Shown: piece by piece, positions 19,496 to 31,081 of the stretch | Layout of the letters: the number at the start of each line of letters is the position of its first letter | Numbering within the stretch: position 1 is the first letter of the stretch | Assembly: GCA_010909165.1 (NCBI GenBank) | Contig: MU008161.1 | Coordinates: 2,046,001-2,110,000 of the forward strand | Direction: 5' to 3' | DNA length: 64,000 nucleotides | Source of the DNA: Anthoceros angustus | Lineage: Eukaryota > Streptophyta > Anthocerotopsida > Anthocerotales > Anthocerotaceae | Notes under the pieces: generated by a model | Seen by the model: the letters and a program-made list of their open reading frames with translations, nothing else | What the model was told of the DNA's origin: nothing | Databases searched by the model: none | Made by a program: the position numbers and the translations under genes

Positions 19496-19759
19496 GATCT
19501 TCTATACCTGACATTCTCATGTGCTTAAAATTGGCGTCCCCAAGTCTGATGTGCCTACCAGCCTGTAGGAGCCAAAATCTTGTGTAATGGGAGACTCTTG
19601 CCACAATCACATTTGCAAAAGAACAAGCAACATCGATTTTAGTTTTGTCATTTTCTCACAACACGATGAAAAGAAAATGTCGGCGACAATAGGGGATTGG
19701 TGTTTAAGGTAGAGAGATACTAATTTGAGCTCAACTCCAATTTGACAAAGTAAATTGTG

Positions 19760-20179
19760 ATGCCCGCCGGTGTGCATTGGCTTTGGACTGCTTATGATAT
19801 AAGGTCGCTTAGGCTAATATTGTTGCACATGAACATACCCTTGAGGTTGAACTCTATAATTTGGAATATGTGCACTTATCATATGGTGTTGAGTAAACAA
19901 GATCTAGAGATACCCCAAAGTGTGTCTGATATCTCGTGGAGAAAAAGGAACGGAGAATTGGCTTCTTGGCCTAGATTGTTGCAAAAAGAAATAAAAAGTG
20001 GCCATCAGATTGAAAAAAAAGTGAAATTTTGGAAGTATGTTGCGTCAAGAGGGATCCTTGTCTGTTTCTTGGCAGCATGCATTGATGGCCGCCTGCTTCA
20101 TAACGCTGATTGTGAACTTGCTAAAATGTCGGCCCTGTTGCAAAATGGACCGGTGGCGTACTGTGCCATTGAAATTTAA
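19760..20179 (+). CDS. unrecognised open frame (139 codons)
   Basis: Opens with ATG and reads MPAGVHWLWTAYDIRSLRLI, later LLQKEIKSGHQIEKKVKFWK. I do not recognise it. Composition is balanced, but the surroundings are AT-rich and full of pseudogene and satellite DNA. A protein-like stretch in a different frame follows at about 20385-20465 (MEEFFQRSKNSMLVQKYTKE), so the region may be the remains of a larger gene broken by frameshifts. Confidence 0.2.
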   Translation: MPAGVHWLWTAYDIRSLRLILLHMNIPLRLNSIIWNMCTYHMVLSKQDLEIPQSVSDISWRKRNGELASWPRLLQKEIKSGHQIEKKVKFWKYVASRGILVCFLAACIDGRLLHNADCELAKMSALLQNGPVAYCAIEI

Positions 20180-22811
20180 AGCTGGGTGATATCTAGATCA
20201 ATGGAGGCTGGTGATAGTATACTTACTGGGTCACAAAAAAAATGGGGAAACCATTAGTGAATTTTTTTGGTAAAAATTCATCTTTATAAATTAATTAATA
20301 TTGATGCAGCTCTAAGGGCAGCGAGAGCTGCCGGGAGGGCAGTGTTGAAGTTAAATTTCGCATTGTCGAGCTCATACTGCCATCCATGGAAGAGTTCTTC
20401 CAAAGAAGCAAAAATAGCATGCTTGTCCAGAAGTATACAAAGGAGGGGTTGAAGCTTGGGGAAACCTAGGAGAATAACTATCGAAGAATCGCCTGAGGGT
20501 CTACAATGAGGGCAAGTAATGAGAAGAGGCGTCGCAGTTCACTATCGTCAATTTTATCGCAGAGGGCGTCTTGTAAGAAACCGAAAAAATTGTCTAGTGG
20601 TGGTTTGGGGAGGTCTTTGTTGAATTTATTAATGCTCATTAATGAATTCATGCAAGCTCGTGAGAGAAATTGGGATGTGCAGCAAAGTGAGGAGGAATTA
20701 GGATGGAGTACAAACAATCAGACAAAGCCGATGTACAAAGTCAAAGGACCCACAGAGCAGGAATACATTACAAGTTTGTAGGAAGAGTTGTAGCTTACTC
20801 TGGATGTGGACTAGTGCCAAAAATTTTACTTCTGAAATGGTACATCCTCTCCAATGTTTTCCTTGGAGAGCTTCGCCAAGTCAACATGGGGAGCTATTCA
20901 TGCAGGAACGGTTGCAGGAGATCCTATAAAGTATTGTGGCTATATCCGCTTTCAATGAAATTTCCATCAAGGTAGCTGCTATAAAGAGATTCAATCTCCT
21001 TTCGTATCCGAAGGCATTTCATTAGTTTGCGGAGCAACGTATGAAATCAAATTACTTGTGCAACCTTGCCCTACCAATGCAATAGCCCTCAACAGTGTCA
21101 TTTGCAACACCGTTTCAGCTTTCCAATTCTTTCACCCCTACTATTGATAGTGTGGAATGTCTCCTTCCATACATCTCTATATTTTCTTTTAGAGTAAGTA
21201 TATGTTATGTAGAATTTGAGATCCTTGATCATGATTTAAATGTGTTTGAAGTCCTACACATTGTGTAGATTTCAAGCTTCATGATTATTTTGATAATATT
21301 CAACAAGAATGACTATTCGTTGTCCAGATTATGAGCTTCATGATTGTTTCAGTAATGTTTTACAAGATCTTCTGCCCATGTTGTGAGCTTTATGACTGTT
21401 TTTTTATTTCATGATCGTTTTTTGAAAATATTTAACAAGACTAATCTCATGATTATTATTGAGTTTCACAACTTTTAACAAGACTGACTGTCTGCAGATT
21501 TTGAGCTTCATAACCATTTGGTGATATTTAACAAGACTTATAATTCTTTTGAATGTTCTAAATATATAGTTTTGACCAGCTCAAGTATCATAACCTATAT
21601 CAAATCCATCATAAAAACTAGTGACAATTTGACACTAGGAAGTAGTTGAAAATCGGTGGTGACCTCTTTCAATTGATAGCTTACCAAGTCTATTTTTGCA
21701 TCATACTTAAATAAGTAGATTTGTTTCTCTTATACACCTAGGCAACTAAATTTGTTTTAAGAGGCATCAAGGTTGATGGGTGCTATGATTCTTATTATGT
21801 TCTTGTGCTATAGAGCATTCAAACTTACACTTCACAACATCTTGAACCACGTTATGTAATTAAGAGTTTTATCGAGGATGGTGCTCAAAGAAGCAAAATA
21901 GAGAGTGATGTATAGGTTTGAGATGATTTTTACAGTTTCTTACGGGTAGTACTTTGTTCATGTACTTGGTTTGTTGTTTTAATATCAACCCTTGCACCAA
22001 TCTCTTTTATCTTTTGGACATATAGATCCGGATGTAGAGTTTCCAAAAGATGTAGGAAGCTGTGGGATCACCCGAAACAATAGTATCTCTACAAACCGTC
22101 ACGAAAGCTAAAGGGTTGAGAACACCACATGGTTCGTTGGGTTAGCTCCACTGCACCTTCTTGTTGTAAAGCAATAGCACGATGGTGATCCTCGTGCTCT
22201 TGTTGAGCCGACGATAAGAAGTCGTTCACCTCTAGGCCATTGATGGAGGAACAGTTGTTATCGACCCATATTTATAAGGGAAGATGACATCCCCGAGCAA
22301 TTTGATGGATTTGTAGAATAACACTTTTCCTTGTCTTGTGCACTACGATGAAAGTCTCCAAAGTCCATTGCTGTGCCCTTACACCTTTCAAAGGTCTTTA
22401 GTCCCTTTTTGTTTTAGTGATGATGTTATATCCCCTGGACGTTTTTATTATTCCCCCGGTTTGTTGTAGGCTCATTTGTAATCAATTCCTTTATTTTTCA
22501 GAATTAAATAATTTATTTTATATAAATTATTTATATTTTAAATATAAAAAATCAAATGGGTACACCGAACAATGTTGGAGAAGGGACCCTCTGAAGGGAG
22601 AAGGGACCCCCATATGTGCTATGAGGAATCGCTTATGGACTGGGCTGTTAGAGCCGTTTTCCATGCGGCCAAAATAATTCCACATATATTAAAAAAGGTC
22701 CATTCTGCATTTGGTGGCCTAGGAGATTCCCAAATTTGTTTTGGCCCTCCCCTCCCCACCAAATGCGGCAAGATTTGGTGCTGTCCCAGGCTATTACTAG
22801 TGCCCTTAATG
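20180..22811. other. AT-rich intergenic DNA with degenerate satellite
   Basis: No gene is supported. A 91-codon frame at 20506-20781 (basic, KRRRSSLSS...) is unsupported by homology. From about 21240 to 21560 a degenerate ~60-70 bp unit (GATTTTGAGCTTCATGATTGTTT...ATATTTAACAAGACT) recurs about five times with strong drift. Confidence 0.5.
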
Positions 22812-23180
22812 ATAACTTGTTGGCATCTTTACAATCTTTCTTCGTCATGCAGATGTTGTTGATATAGTGAGGCTATGACACCGCTTAATGACAGCTTTTT
22901 GGCATCTTTACAATGTTTCTTCGTCACGCAGATGTTGTTGATGTAGTGAGACCATGACACCGCCGAGGACCTTTTGTTTGAGGTTGTTGACGCAATGAGG
23001 CTATGACACCATGGGAGACGTTTTGCTTGAGGTTGTCAATGCAGTGAGGCTATGACACCACCAAGGGCCTTTTGTTTGAGGTTGTTGATGCAGTGAGGCT
23101 ATGACACCATGGGAGACCTTTTGTTTGAGGTTGTCGATGCAGTGAGGCTATATGACACCACCAGGGACCTTTTGTTTGAT
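22812..23180. repeat. 49 bp tandem array with alternating unit types
   Basis: Five units of 49 bp start GGTTGTTGATGCAGTGAGGC and end GACCTTTTGTTTGA (starts near 22932, 22982, 23031, 23080 and 23129). Units alternate between an ACACC(A/G)CCRRGG form and an ACACCATGGGAG form, giving a 98 bp higher-order period. Just upstream a ~79 bp unit (TGGCATCTTTACAATSTTTC) is duplicated at about 22821 and 22900. Confidence 0.85.
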
Positions 23181-23566
23181 GCTCGTAAATGTTCTTAAAA
23201 TCCGGTATGGGTATTTTTTGTCCGCGTGTACATCTTTAGGCACATGGAAAGTGCCCTAGATCAGTTCACCTTTAGTTGGTTTGGTATCCATGGAGAGCGA
23301 CTCTCACCTAATAAATCATTTCAGCCATTTGGTACCTATACATGAAAGGGGCTCTTACCATCAAATAAGCTGAACCGATTTTGAAAAGTGAGAAGGTACC
23401 ACGTGACAACTCGAAGGAAGGGAGGAAAGGGCAGGAACTGGGGCTTGTTACCGGAGCTGCGGGGGCTTGAGAGGCCGCAGAAGATGGAGGCGCACGGCAT
23501 GTGTACGCGGTGAGCGTCTGCTGGGCGTGCAGCGCTGCGCAGCTGCCGGTGGTGGGCTGTGGCGGG

Positions 23567-24199
23567 ATGGAAGGATGGCCGGGGGGTATGAACCCCAACA
23601 ATGCCGATGCGGACATCGCCGAGGTTCTGCTGCAACTCCGGGCCCTGAGCGACGCGGCCAAGGGACTAGCCATGAAGTGGAACAAGGAGTACACGGGAGC
23701 CTGGCGCCAAGCTGAGCACCTCAAGAACTCGGAGCACAGGTGCGGGGGCGAGCAGGGATGCCCTCTCATCAACGCCAGATGCGCGGCCGCGTCCGCCCAA
23801 CTCCGATACAAGTCCGCCCTCCACTTCGCCATGAGCTTCATGTCCTTCGCCCTGCAGGGAGCCCAGGGTTTGCGTGCCAACCTCGGCCAGTTGCAGGGCA
23901 CCCTGCAGGAGCTGGTGTCCGGAGGCGTGCAGGGCGGGGATTGCTTCATGGCCGCCTGCGGGGACCAGGTGCAGCAGCTGTGGGCCAAGCTCCAGGGTTT
24001 GGGGGGCTCGGCTAGGGTTGGGGTTATGGGTATGGGTATGGGTATGGCCATGGCCATGCCCGTGCCCACGGCGAAGCATGGCGCTGAGGCTGAGGGAGGG
24101 CAGTGTTCCAGGAAGCGCTGTTTCGATGACCCGGTCAGTTCCCTGGAAGGCGAGTGCTGGAGTTTCCAACATCAGGATAAGCGGCGGAAGCAGCGGTAG
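23567..24199 (+). CDS. GC-rich hypothetical protein (210 aa)
   Basis: The start is the first in-frame ATG, 23567; the open frame begins upstream but has no ATG there. Codon third positions are strongly G/C through residues 1-150, which is a good coding sign. The protein has a predicted helical core with many Ala/Leu/Gln (DIAEVLLQLRALSDAAKGLA; QGLRANLGQLQGTLQELV), several Cys, then a low-complexity run VMGMGMGMAMAMPVP encoded by a GGTATG microsatellite, and a basic tail (KRRKQR) that could be a nuclear signal. I do not recognise a family. Long frames on the other strand over the same DNA are shadows of its GC-rich codons. It could have an upstream exon. Confidence 0.55.
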   Translation: MEGWPGGMNPNNADADIAEVLLQLRALSDAAKGLAMKWNKEYTGAWRQAEHLKNSEHRCGGEQGCPLINARCAAASAQLRYKSALHFAMSFMSFALQGAQGLRANLGQLQGTLQELVSGGVQGGDCFMAACGDQVQQLWAKLQGLGGSARVGVMGMGMGMAMAMPVPTAKHGAEAEGGQCSRKRCFDDPVSSLEGECWSFQHQDKRRKQR

Positions 24200-25394
24200 G
24201 AAGGAGGAATGGGGGGGATTCCTACCAGCCGTGTTCGATTCGGGTACTACTATCAATTTCCGGAGTGGCAGGAGGTTTGGTTTCGCAGAGATTGCGGGAT
24301 CGATATTGCAGGCCTAGGGCTGGAGCCGTTGCTGTTGCTGCCATCGGGAAGCGCATGGAAGTGAAGTGAAGTGCAATGCGTGCTGGCGCTGAGTATCACA
24401 GCTGGGGGAGAGGAAGGGAGAGTGTTGTCTGGGACTTCAAGAATATTCAGTGAAAGCAGTCTTGCACTTGGGGCCAGAGATCCCTCGTTTTTGATAAACG
24501 CTGGTATTGCGACAGGGTCACATGTAGGTGTGTCTAAGCGTGGAGCCCTTGGGATGGCAGAGGTATGGCTGAGGAGGTGTTTCCTCCTGGGATCCAAGCC
24601 ACAATTCCTGGCAGGCAGATTTAAGCTCTTGATATCGCTGCAACTAGTCGCTGCCATGCTTGCTTGAAGCTTGAAGACTCCTCCACCCCACTCCCGTAGG
24701 ATCCATGTCTGTGCTAGTTATTCAAAGTAAATGCATCTGATGCCAGGAGAAAGTGCAACCTGTCCTGGGTGACGCCGTTTTGGGGAGGAGGCAAACTCTC
24801 AAGGGACATGCTATTGTATAAGAATCTAAGATGTGCATGCTTTGTGATCAGAGCAATTGGACTTGTTGAGAAGTGGACATAGCTTTCGAATGCTGTGCCT
24901 TCCTAATTTCAGCTTGTTCAAATAAGCAGGAGCCAAACGAGATTCTAGAGCAACATGCTCGCAGTCCAGTCAGTCTGCAGAACTCGGGTAGCTCTCACGT
25001 TCCCACAGCTTTTTTGTCCTAAAAACTCCCCTGCTCAGACTTTGAAAACTGTCATCCGGACAATGCACCAGCCGCAAGTCCCGGTGATGTCCTCGAGCCC
25101 GACAATCCAGTAGATATATAATCTGCGGAATGCCAACTTTATGAATTGCTTTGCATTGACCATGCCAAGATCTTGCGAATCAACTGCATCAACATTGACC
25201 CCCGAGCTGTCCGACAAATCAGGTTCCTGGGTGACTGCCACATCACGTACGGGGATCAGGAGCTCTCGGATTTGTATTTTTGTGCCACCGATCTGAGAGC
25301 CTGTTGTGGAGAACAGTGACCAGGAAGCGCTGCTTTGTGGTCCCTTGGAAGCCTGGAGGGCAGCTAACCTGTTCTTCCTGCCGCCTGGGACGCC
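24200..25394. other. intergenic region between the orphan gene and FCL
   Basis: Probably 3' UTR of the orphan gene and 5' region of the cyclo-ligase gene. I see no recognisable coding sequence or repeat. A TAA ten codons upstream of and in frame with the cyclo-ligase ATG limits that gene's start. Confidence 0.4.
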
Positions 25395-26727
25395 ATGGCT
25401 GCCATGAACGGAGGGGGCAGCCATGCCCTCGCAGCTGCAGCTCTGGATGCTGTGGTGCAGCAGAAGAAGCTGTTGCGGACTGTGATGCGACGCCGGCTTC
25501 GTGCTTTCCTCCCAGACCTGCGCACCGTGGAAGGTAGCAGCTGCTGACCCCCTCCCTGCCCGATCCACATTGTGTCAGTTTCCGGATTCTCAACGTCATT
25601 CGATTTGGCACTCGCAGATGATGCTATCCAGAAGCGGGTCTTGGCAGCAGCCTGGTTCAAAAACTGCAGACTTCTCTGCGCTTATATCTCCTGCCCAGCT
25701 CTGAAAGAGGTGGACACCTCACAACTGCTTGCCAACATTCTGCAAGCGCATCCTTCCGGTGATCCACGATTTGCTTCAGACCTAATTGTCTACTAGGGCT
25801 CAGCACATGGGTCTGTCTCACAGCTGGGCTTTTAATTTTGTTGGGTGTCCTGATCCATGCTCTGCTCTCGGACACAGAGGTGACCAAGAGGCTGTTCGTG
25901 CCTCGCGTCCAGGACAAGGCTGCTCACATGAGCATGCTGCGCATAACCAATACCACCAACGATGTCGTTGCGAATTCTATGAACATCTTAGAGCCAACTG
26001 TTGTGGATTCAGCTGGAAACCCAAGGGAAGATGGTATGCCCATGCCATGCTGCTCCATTCTTCCCCCTCATGTTCAGAATGTGTGTTTCCAGTATTCACT
26101 TTGGCTCCTGTGTGTTTGCAGTTATGGGCTCCTCTGAACCTCTTCAGCTGCTCCTCCTACCAGGTAAAGTTGGTCTCCTTTGCTCTTGATGACCTTTCTG
26201 TTGGGCCTGTCTTCTCTGAAAGTATGTTGGGAGCTTACACTTCTCAAGCCCTACAGGACTTGCCTTCGACCATACGGGGAGGCGGCTGGGTAGAGGAGGA
26301 GGGTGAGTCTCATCTCACAACATGCTGCAAGATTGAATAACACCTTACGGAACCCTCCTGGATCCTGTCCAGCAACAATCTGGCTTGTGCACTGCTAACG
26401 TGTGGACTACACTTGTTTCAGCTACTATGACTTGTTTCTCCGGAATTACTTGCTTCTTGCCAAGGACAAAGGTTGGAAGCCACCACTTCTAGGTTGGTTA
26501 CCTTCTCTGGCCCTGTGGCTCCGAAGCTCAATCACTGTTGAGGTCCGTGCTGATGGGCCCATCGGCTCTGTTGGACTGCAGTGGCATTGGCCTACTCTGT
26601 GCAGTTACTTGACGAGCCAGTTCCTGTGGACGATACGGACGTACCTGTAGACGCTGTTGTCACCCCGGATGGTGTGTATACTTTTAATGATCGGCTTCAA
26701 ACCACAGAGTGCGGAACGCCGTGGTAA
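25395..26727 (+). CDS. 5FCL: 5-formyltetrahydrofolate cyclo-ligase, seven exons, 246 aa
   Basis: Converts 5-formyl-THF to 5,10-methenyl-THF with ATP (one-carbon metabolism; mitochondrial in Arabidopsis, At5g13050). Exons: 25395-25533, 25618-25758, 25878-26033, 26122-26163, 26257-26302, 26422-26492 and 26582-26727. All six introns are GT-AG, 84-119 bp, and phases join to 741 nt with one stop. Landmarks in order: EDDAIQKRVLAAAWFKNCRL, CAYISCPALKEVDTSQLL, RLFVPRVQDK, VVANSMNILEP, LQLLLLPGLAFD, the nucleotide-binding GRRLGRGGGYYD (167-178), DKGWKPPLL, and ALAYSVQLLDEPVPVDDTDV. The start is well bounded by an upstream in-frame stop. A long transit peptide is not seen, only a short Ala-rich/Arg-containing N terminus. 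It is convergent with UTP7. Confidence 0.95.
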
Positions 26728-27549
26728 ATGTGGTACGCAGAAAGCACATGGATGGCAGCTGAGATCGTGTTGATGTTGAATCAAGAGAAGACAGGGGGCT
26801 TCTTCAATACACACAAGAGGCGCTTGCACTGCAAAGGGCCGTCCAACAGCTTGAGTTGATGATATTGATGTGCACAGTCTACATCTGCTGACTAACCAAA
26901 GTTTTGAGCTTGCAAAGCCACACAGAATTGCTTCTGATCACTTGGGGAGATTTTGGTGATCAGCAAGTAAGAACTATGAAAGGCACGCGCTATCTGAAGG
27001 GCTGGCCATACTTCCCGCTTCGTCACCTCAAGTTGCGCAATATTATTTTTTCGTGCAGTGAAGAAACACATAGCCAGGACTACGGCTGAAAGTCTCAACA
27101 GCCAGCGACTTCCATGACGGGTTGAAAAACAGAAGCCTCCCGAAGGAGAGATCCCACCCACCAGAAAATATATCCGAGGAGCAACCGGTAAAAACTCCTG
27201 AGTAACTCATACAAAGAGAGATAGCTCCCAGCTCCTACAAACAGAGCAATTCCCGAGACTTTCTATTCAGAAAGACAGCCAGATCTGTAGCATCAGCCAG
27301 CTCCGCATCATCACCAGTGAACACAACATGAAATCGGATGGTCTCCTCGATAAAGGTAGCCAAAGTCGAAGCCAACACTATCCGAACAACCAATCCGCAG
27401 AGCTTCCCCCAGCCAAAAAAGATGCTTGCCACACTCCACACTCTGAGACGAAGCCAAGGGAACCACCCACTCCCAAGCAAGAACCGCTTTGATAGCTTTG
27501 GTGGCCCTCAAATTTTCCCTGTTCCTCATGAATGCAAGAAGGAACAATA
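26728..27549. other. convergent intergenic spacer (3' UTRs)
   Basis: Lies between the stop codons of the plus-strand cyclo-ligase gene and the minus-strand UTP7 gene. A minus-strand open frame of 81 codons (27235-27480) is hydrophobic in its first half, but nothing supports it as a gene. No repeat is seen. Confidence 0.4.
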
Positions 27550-29419
27550 CTAGGTTCCACGTTTTCTTTTAAATCGCTGCAATGCTGGAGGCAGCGGTTC
27601 CTCTGAGGCATCTGCTGTTGCCGCACTGATTTTCTCTTTCATCCTGTTCTGCTCGGTAATGCTAGGTCTCTTTTCAACAATGATGTTGGTTTGTTTTTTC
27701 TGGTATCGCTTGCTGGGCTTGTTACGTCCTTTTGCCTTCCGCTTTTCCTTCGGAGGCCTTCCTGCCTGCGCTTCCGCAGCAATGTTTGCCTCTTTAGCTT
27801 GCCTGGCTTTCTCCGACTGATTCTCTTTGGAAGACTTCTGCACAGTTCCTATTTGCTCAGGGTCGAGAACAATCATCTCCGGTTGCAACTTATCCAGCAA
27901 CGAGTGTATTTCAGCCTCCCGTCGTTGCCTTGTAGTCTGGAATGGATTGGCAACGTAGGTGTCAAAGTTGGGCTCCCCGGATCCCGGGACGAGGAGGGAG
28001 GAGAATCCTGTACCATGCCCCACTCCTAGGACGTCCTCATAGGGACAGAACGCCAAATCCTGAACTTGTGAACCCTTTGGTATTCGATGTTTCATATAAG
28101 GTGCATGTTGCTTGGTAGCCAGGGCATCCCTCCAAATCTCGATGCCAGAGCCAAATCCAACTGCAATCATCCCTTTTTGGCTGATGTCCAGAGATTTTGG
28201 AGTGGTCGCCGCGAAGTATGTGTGCAAGGGTGTATATTGTCGCACATCCCACACCTTAACTTTGCCATCAAAACCTGCTGTAACCATGTGCCTCCCCTCC
28301 AAGTCGAAGGCAACGGCCGTGACAGGGCCCCGATGGCAAAACATGCTCACCAAAGGGGTGTCCAAATTTGGGCTCCACATGGTGACAGTGCCATTGCTGT
28401 GACCAAGACCCAGCACTGCATTGTAAGGATTCATCCTCATCACTTTACATGGACCCAACCGGGTCCTGTGCTGGGCAACCATGTGACCTGTGCTAGTATC
28501 TTGATAGCGCAGAATTCCTGCCTTATCTGTTGACGCTAACAGAAAATGCAAGGGTAAAAACTCCAGTTTCATGACCCGGAAGTGATCCTGTCCAAAAACC
28601 ATACGCAATGAGGTTCTAAACCCATGGCATACGAGAAAAACAGAGCGTCAAACCTCCAAAGCCACACTCACCCTCATGCAGTGCAGCTCTACACCCTTCT
28701 TGTCATAGATGAAGGTATATCTGCAGACCACCAGAACCATGATGAGCGACCAGAACCAAATCAAACCCCCGTCCCTGTTCCGAGCGATGAGCCCAAACCT
28801 ACTTCTTCTGTGCTGCAGCGAAGAATAACTCGTTGTGCAGAAACTTCACGTCCCGCACAGTCTCACGCACCTGAACAGCACAAGGACCAACATCAGATGC
28901 AACATTCCTCAACCCCCACCTACAAAACATACCACTCTATCCTGGTACCCCATTTTCACCTGCAATTCTGACACCAGCTGCAACGTCTTCCAGTCCAGGA
29001 CTGCCAAGTGACCCTTCCTGCCGCCCAGCACCATATACCGGCCAGGAGCTGTGTAGTCCAACGAATAAGGCCCAAAGTCTGCTCCAAACAAACACCAGCA
29101 CCATAAGCCCTGCCCGTAACCACACACAAACAAAACCACACAATCTCAAACCCTCCAACAACCTGGTAGCTTCAAGTCAAACGCCCTCTTTGCACTCGTA
29201 ATATCCACCTCCTTCACAATAGCCTCTTGTGTGAAGTGCCGGGTCTGCTCTAAGCCCTCGGCCTCCAGATATCCCCCGCTGCTGGGCAGCAGCCACTGCA
29301 AACGTACACGCACACACGCTGGTTAGGTCAGAATCTACAACGGCTCCATCCAATGTCCGGTAGCACCAACACGTGAAGCCACAGCCCACCTGACTTGCGG
29401 GATCCTTGGAGGGCGCCAT
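27550..29419 (-). CDS. UTP7: UTP7/WDR46 (BING4) WD40 protein, six exons, 478 aa
   Basis: A nucleolar small-subunit processome component needed for 18S rRNA maturation. Exons on the minus strand: 29419-29390, 29295-29163, 29078-28960, 28870-28803, 28720-28672 and 28587-27550. The five introns are 82-94 bp with GT-AG ends, and the exons sum to 1437 nt in frame. Family blocks in order: WLLPSSGGYLEAEGLEQT, LKLPDFGPYSLDYTAPGRYM, GGRKGHLAVLDW, VRETVRDVKFLHNELFFAAA, QKKYTFIYDKKGVELHCM, RDHFRVMKLEFLPLHFLLAS, YQDTSTG, NPYNAVLGLGHSNGTVTMWS, the WD repeats, CPYEDVLGVGHGTGFSSLLV, PGSGEPNFD, NPF.T..QRREAEIHSLLDK, and a Lys/Arg-rich tail GRNKPSKR. Oddity: only ten residues (MAPSKDPASQ) precede WLLP, whereas family members carry ~60-100 residues there, so either the N terminus is genuinely shortened or a further upstream exon is missed. 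Confidence 0.92.
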
Positions 29420-29489
29420 GGTGGACGTATAGACTCCGCCTCAAACAGGTGCTTGATTCTGCATATCAGCCTTCCTTCATGCCTATGCA

Positions 29490-29520
29490 GCATATATAGC
29501 GAGCCGCAGACTTATATAGT
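29490..29520 (-). promoter_or_regulatory. possible TATA elements upstream of UTP7
   Basis: On the minus strand TATATAAG lies ~95 bp and TATATATG ~75 bp upstream of the ATG, in a suitable position for a UTP7 core promoter. This is position and sequence only. Confidence 0.35.
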
Positions 29521-31081
29521 ACATATTACAAGTGTGTTCTCGGGTGCTGCTTATAAGTAGAGCTTCAAGGGTGCCATATTCCTATACAATTGAGGCTTCG
29601 CGACCAGGATCTGATCAGGCTGGCGGCACCGTGGTGTCTAGCTCGCCTTGCACACTCCGGAAAGCTGCGTCCTTCACGCAGGCGTTTTCCACGATTGACT
29701 GACTTCCTCGAGGCGGGTCATGTTGAGCTACTTCTCTAAGGTTGCCAAGACTCCATCCCGGCTCTGCGGGTTGGAGTAATAATGCAGAGGCAGATGGCCA
29801 AGGGCAATGAGAACACGATTGTTTCTTCCCTTCCTTCCCTTCCCGTTTTGCTCCAAGCTTAGAAATATCTCATCCCGAACGTCCTTCGATTCCTTTCGGT
29901 ATTAGGATAATCTGAGATTGGATGGATGGGCTGCTCCTCGCCTTCGGGTAGGTTAGATGAGCAGCTGAGAGGCTGCCTTGTGTGGTCATCTGGGCAGAAG
30001 ATGGCTCACGTTCAGAACAGAATCTGAAGGGAGAAGGACATGCGTTGGGGAACAATACCTAACCTATCAGAACGTAAACAGCAGCACCACGGATAGTGTG
30101 GTGGAGTCGCTGGTATTATGGTCAGCTGGGAGGCGGCCAGGTTGGTTCCGCGCGCCTCCACAGTTATGGTGGACGGGATCCTGGGAGGAGTGTTCTCCAA
30201 ATCAGTTCTAATTACTGCTCCTTTCTGTTTGACAGGGTATTTCTCGTAATCAGGGTTACTGCTTTCTTGTGTACCTGCAGTACTACATACAGAACCTGTT
30301 CAGAAAGCGAACAGGTATGAAGGCCACAAGCAGTGTGTTCCCTACGTCCACCACCAACCTATGAGTTCTTGCCAGACTTTGGTGACTATACAGCCATCTA
30401 GAATGCATTCAAGTATGTTGAGTCGAGGCAGCGGCAGAGTTTATTGGAGACTCTGAAGCCTGCAAATTGCCTTCATGCGGGAGCTAAATTTCCCAGCTGC
30501 CTTGTGAATTCCAAGCGTATTTTACATGTTTAATTGTAACATCTTCCTGCTTGCACAGATGATCCAAGTCAGAGAAGACTTTCACAGAAACAATGCAACA
30601 GATTTAAAATACTGAACTGGCATCACCAAGGGTCTTAGCGAATTGGCAGCCAATCGCATGACACAGCTATAAATTCTTACAAGAAGATGAACTCGCAGAC
30701 AAAGATAAAAATGTATTCTGACTTCGATCCCTCGGAGGTCGGTGGGATTCTGCAAGATGACAACATACTTCAGTCCTGATTACCTTACCACACCGCAAGG
30801 ACAAGACGCACCCTAGCTCTCATTGAAACTGCAAGACTCTCAAGATAACACGAGCTTTTCAACGAAAGGACACTTACATTCTGGAGAACGTGCCGTTCAT
30901 GTTCCATATCTTACAGTTCAGGAATCAGATCATAATGAACATTCCATCCCAATAAGAATAACCAGCGGTCCTTCCAAGACGATTGGAGATGGTTGTGCTG
31001 AGCCCCCATGCAGCCTCCAGAATTCCATAAATATTGGCACACTTCTGCTTAAGCTTACCATAAATACGCATGTACATAGAC
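29521..31081. other. intergenic region between UTP7 and the FAM135-type gene
   Basis: The upstream half belongs to the 5' flank of UTP7 and the lower part (about 30800-31081) is probably the 3' UTR of the hydrolase gene. I find no other gene, RNA or repeat. Confidence 0.4.

Noticed and set aside
23308-24256. Long minus-strand frames opposite the GC-rich orphan gene
   Set aside because: They are Pro/His-rich mirrors of G/C-biased codons on the plus strand and have no independent support.
25035-25568. A 177-codon minus-strand frame across the first cyclo-ligase exon
   Set aside because: Its first half is antisense to a confident exon and the rest shows no family resemblance.
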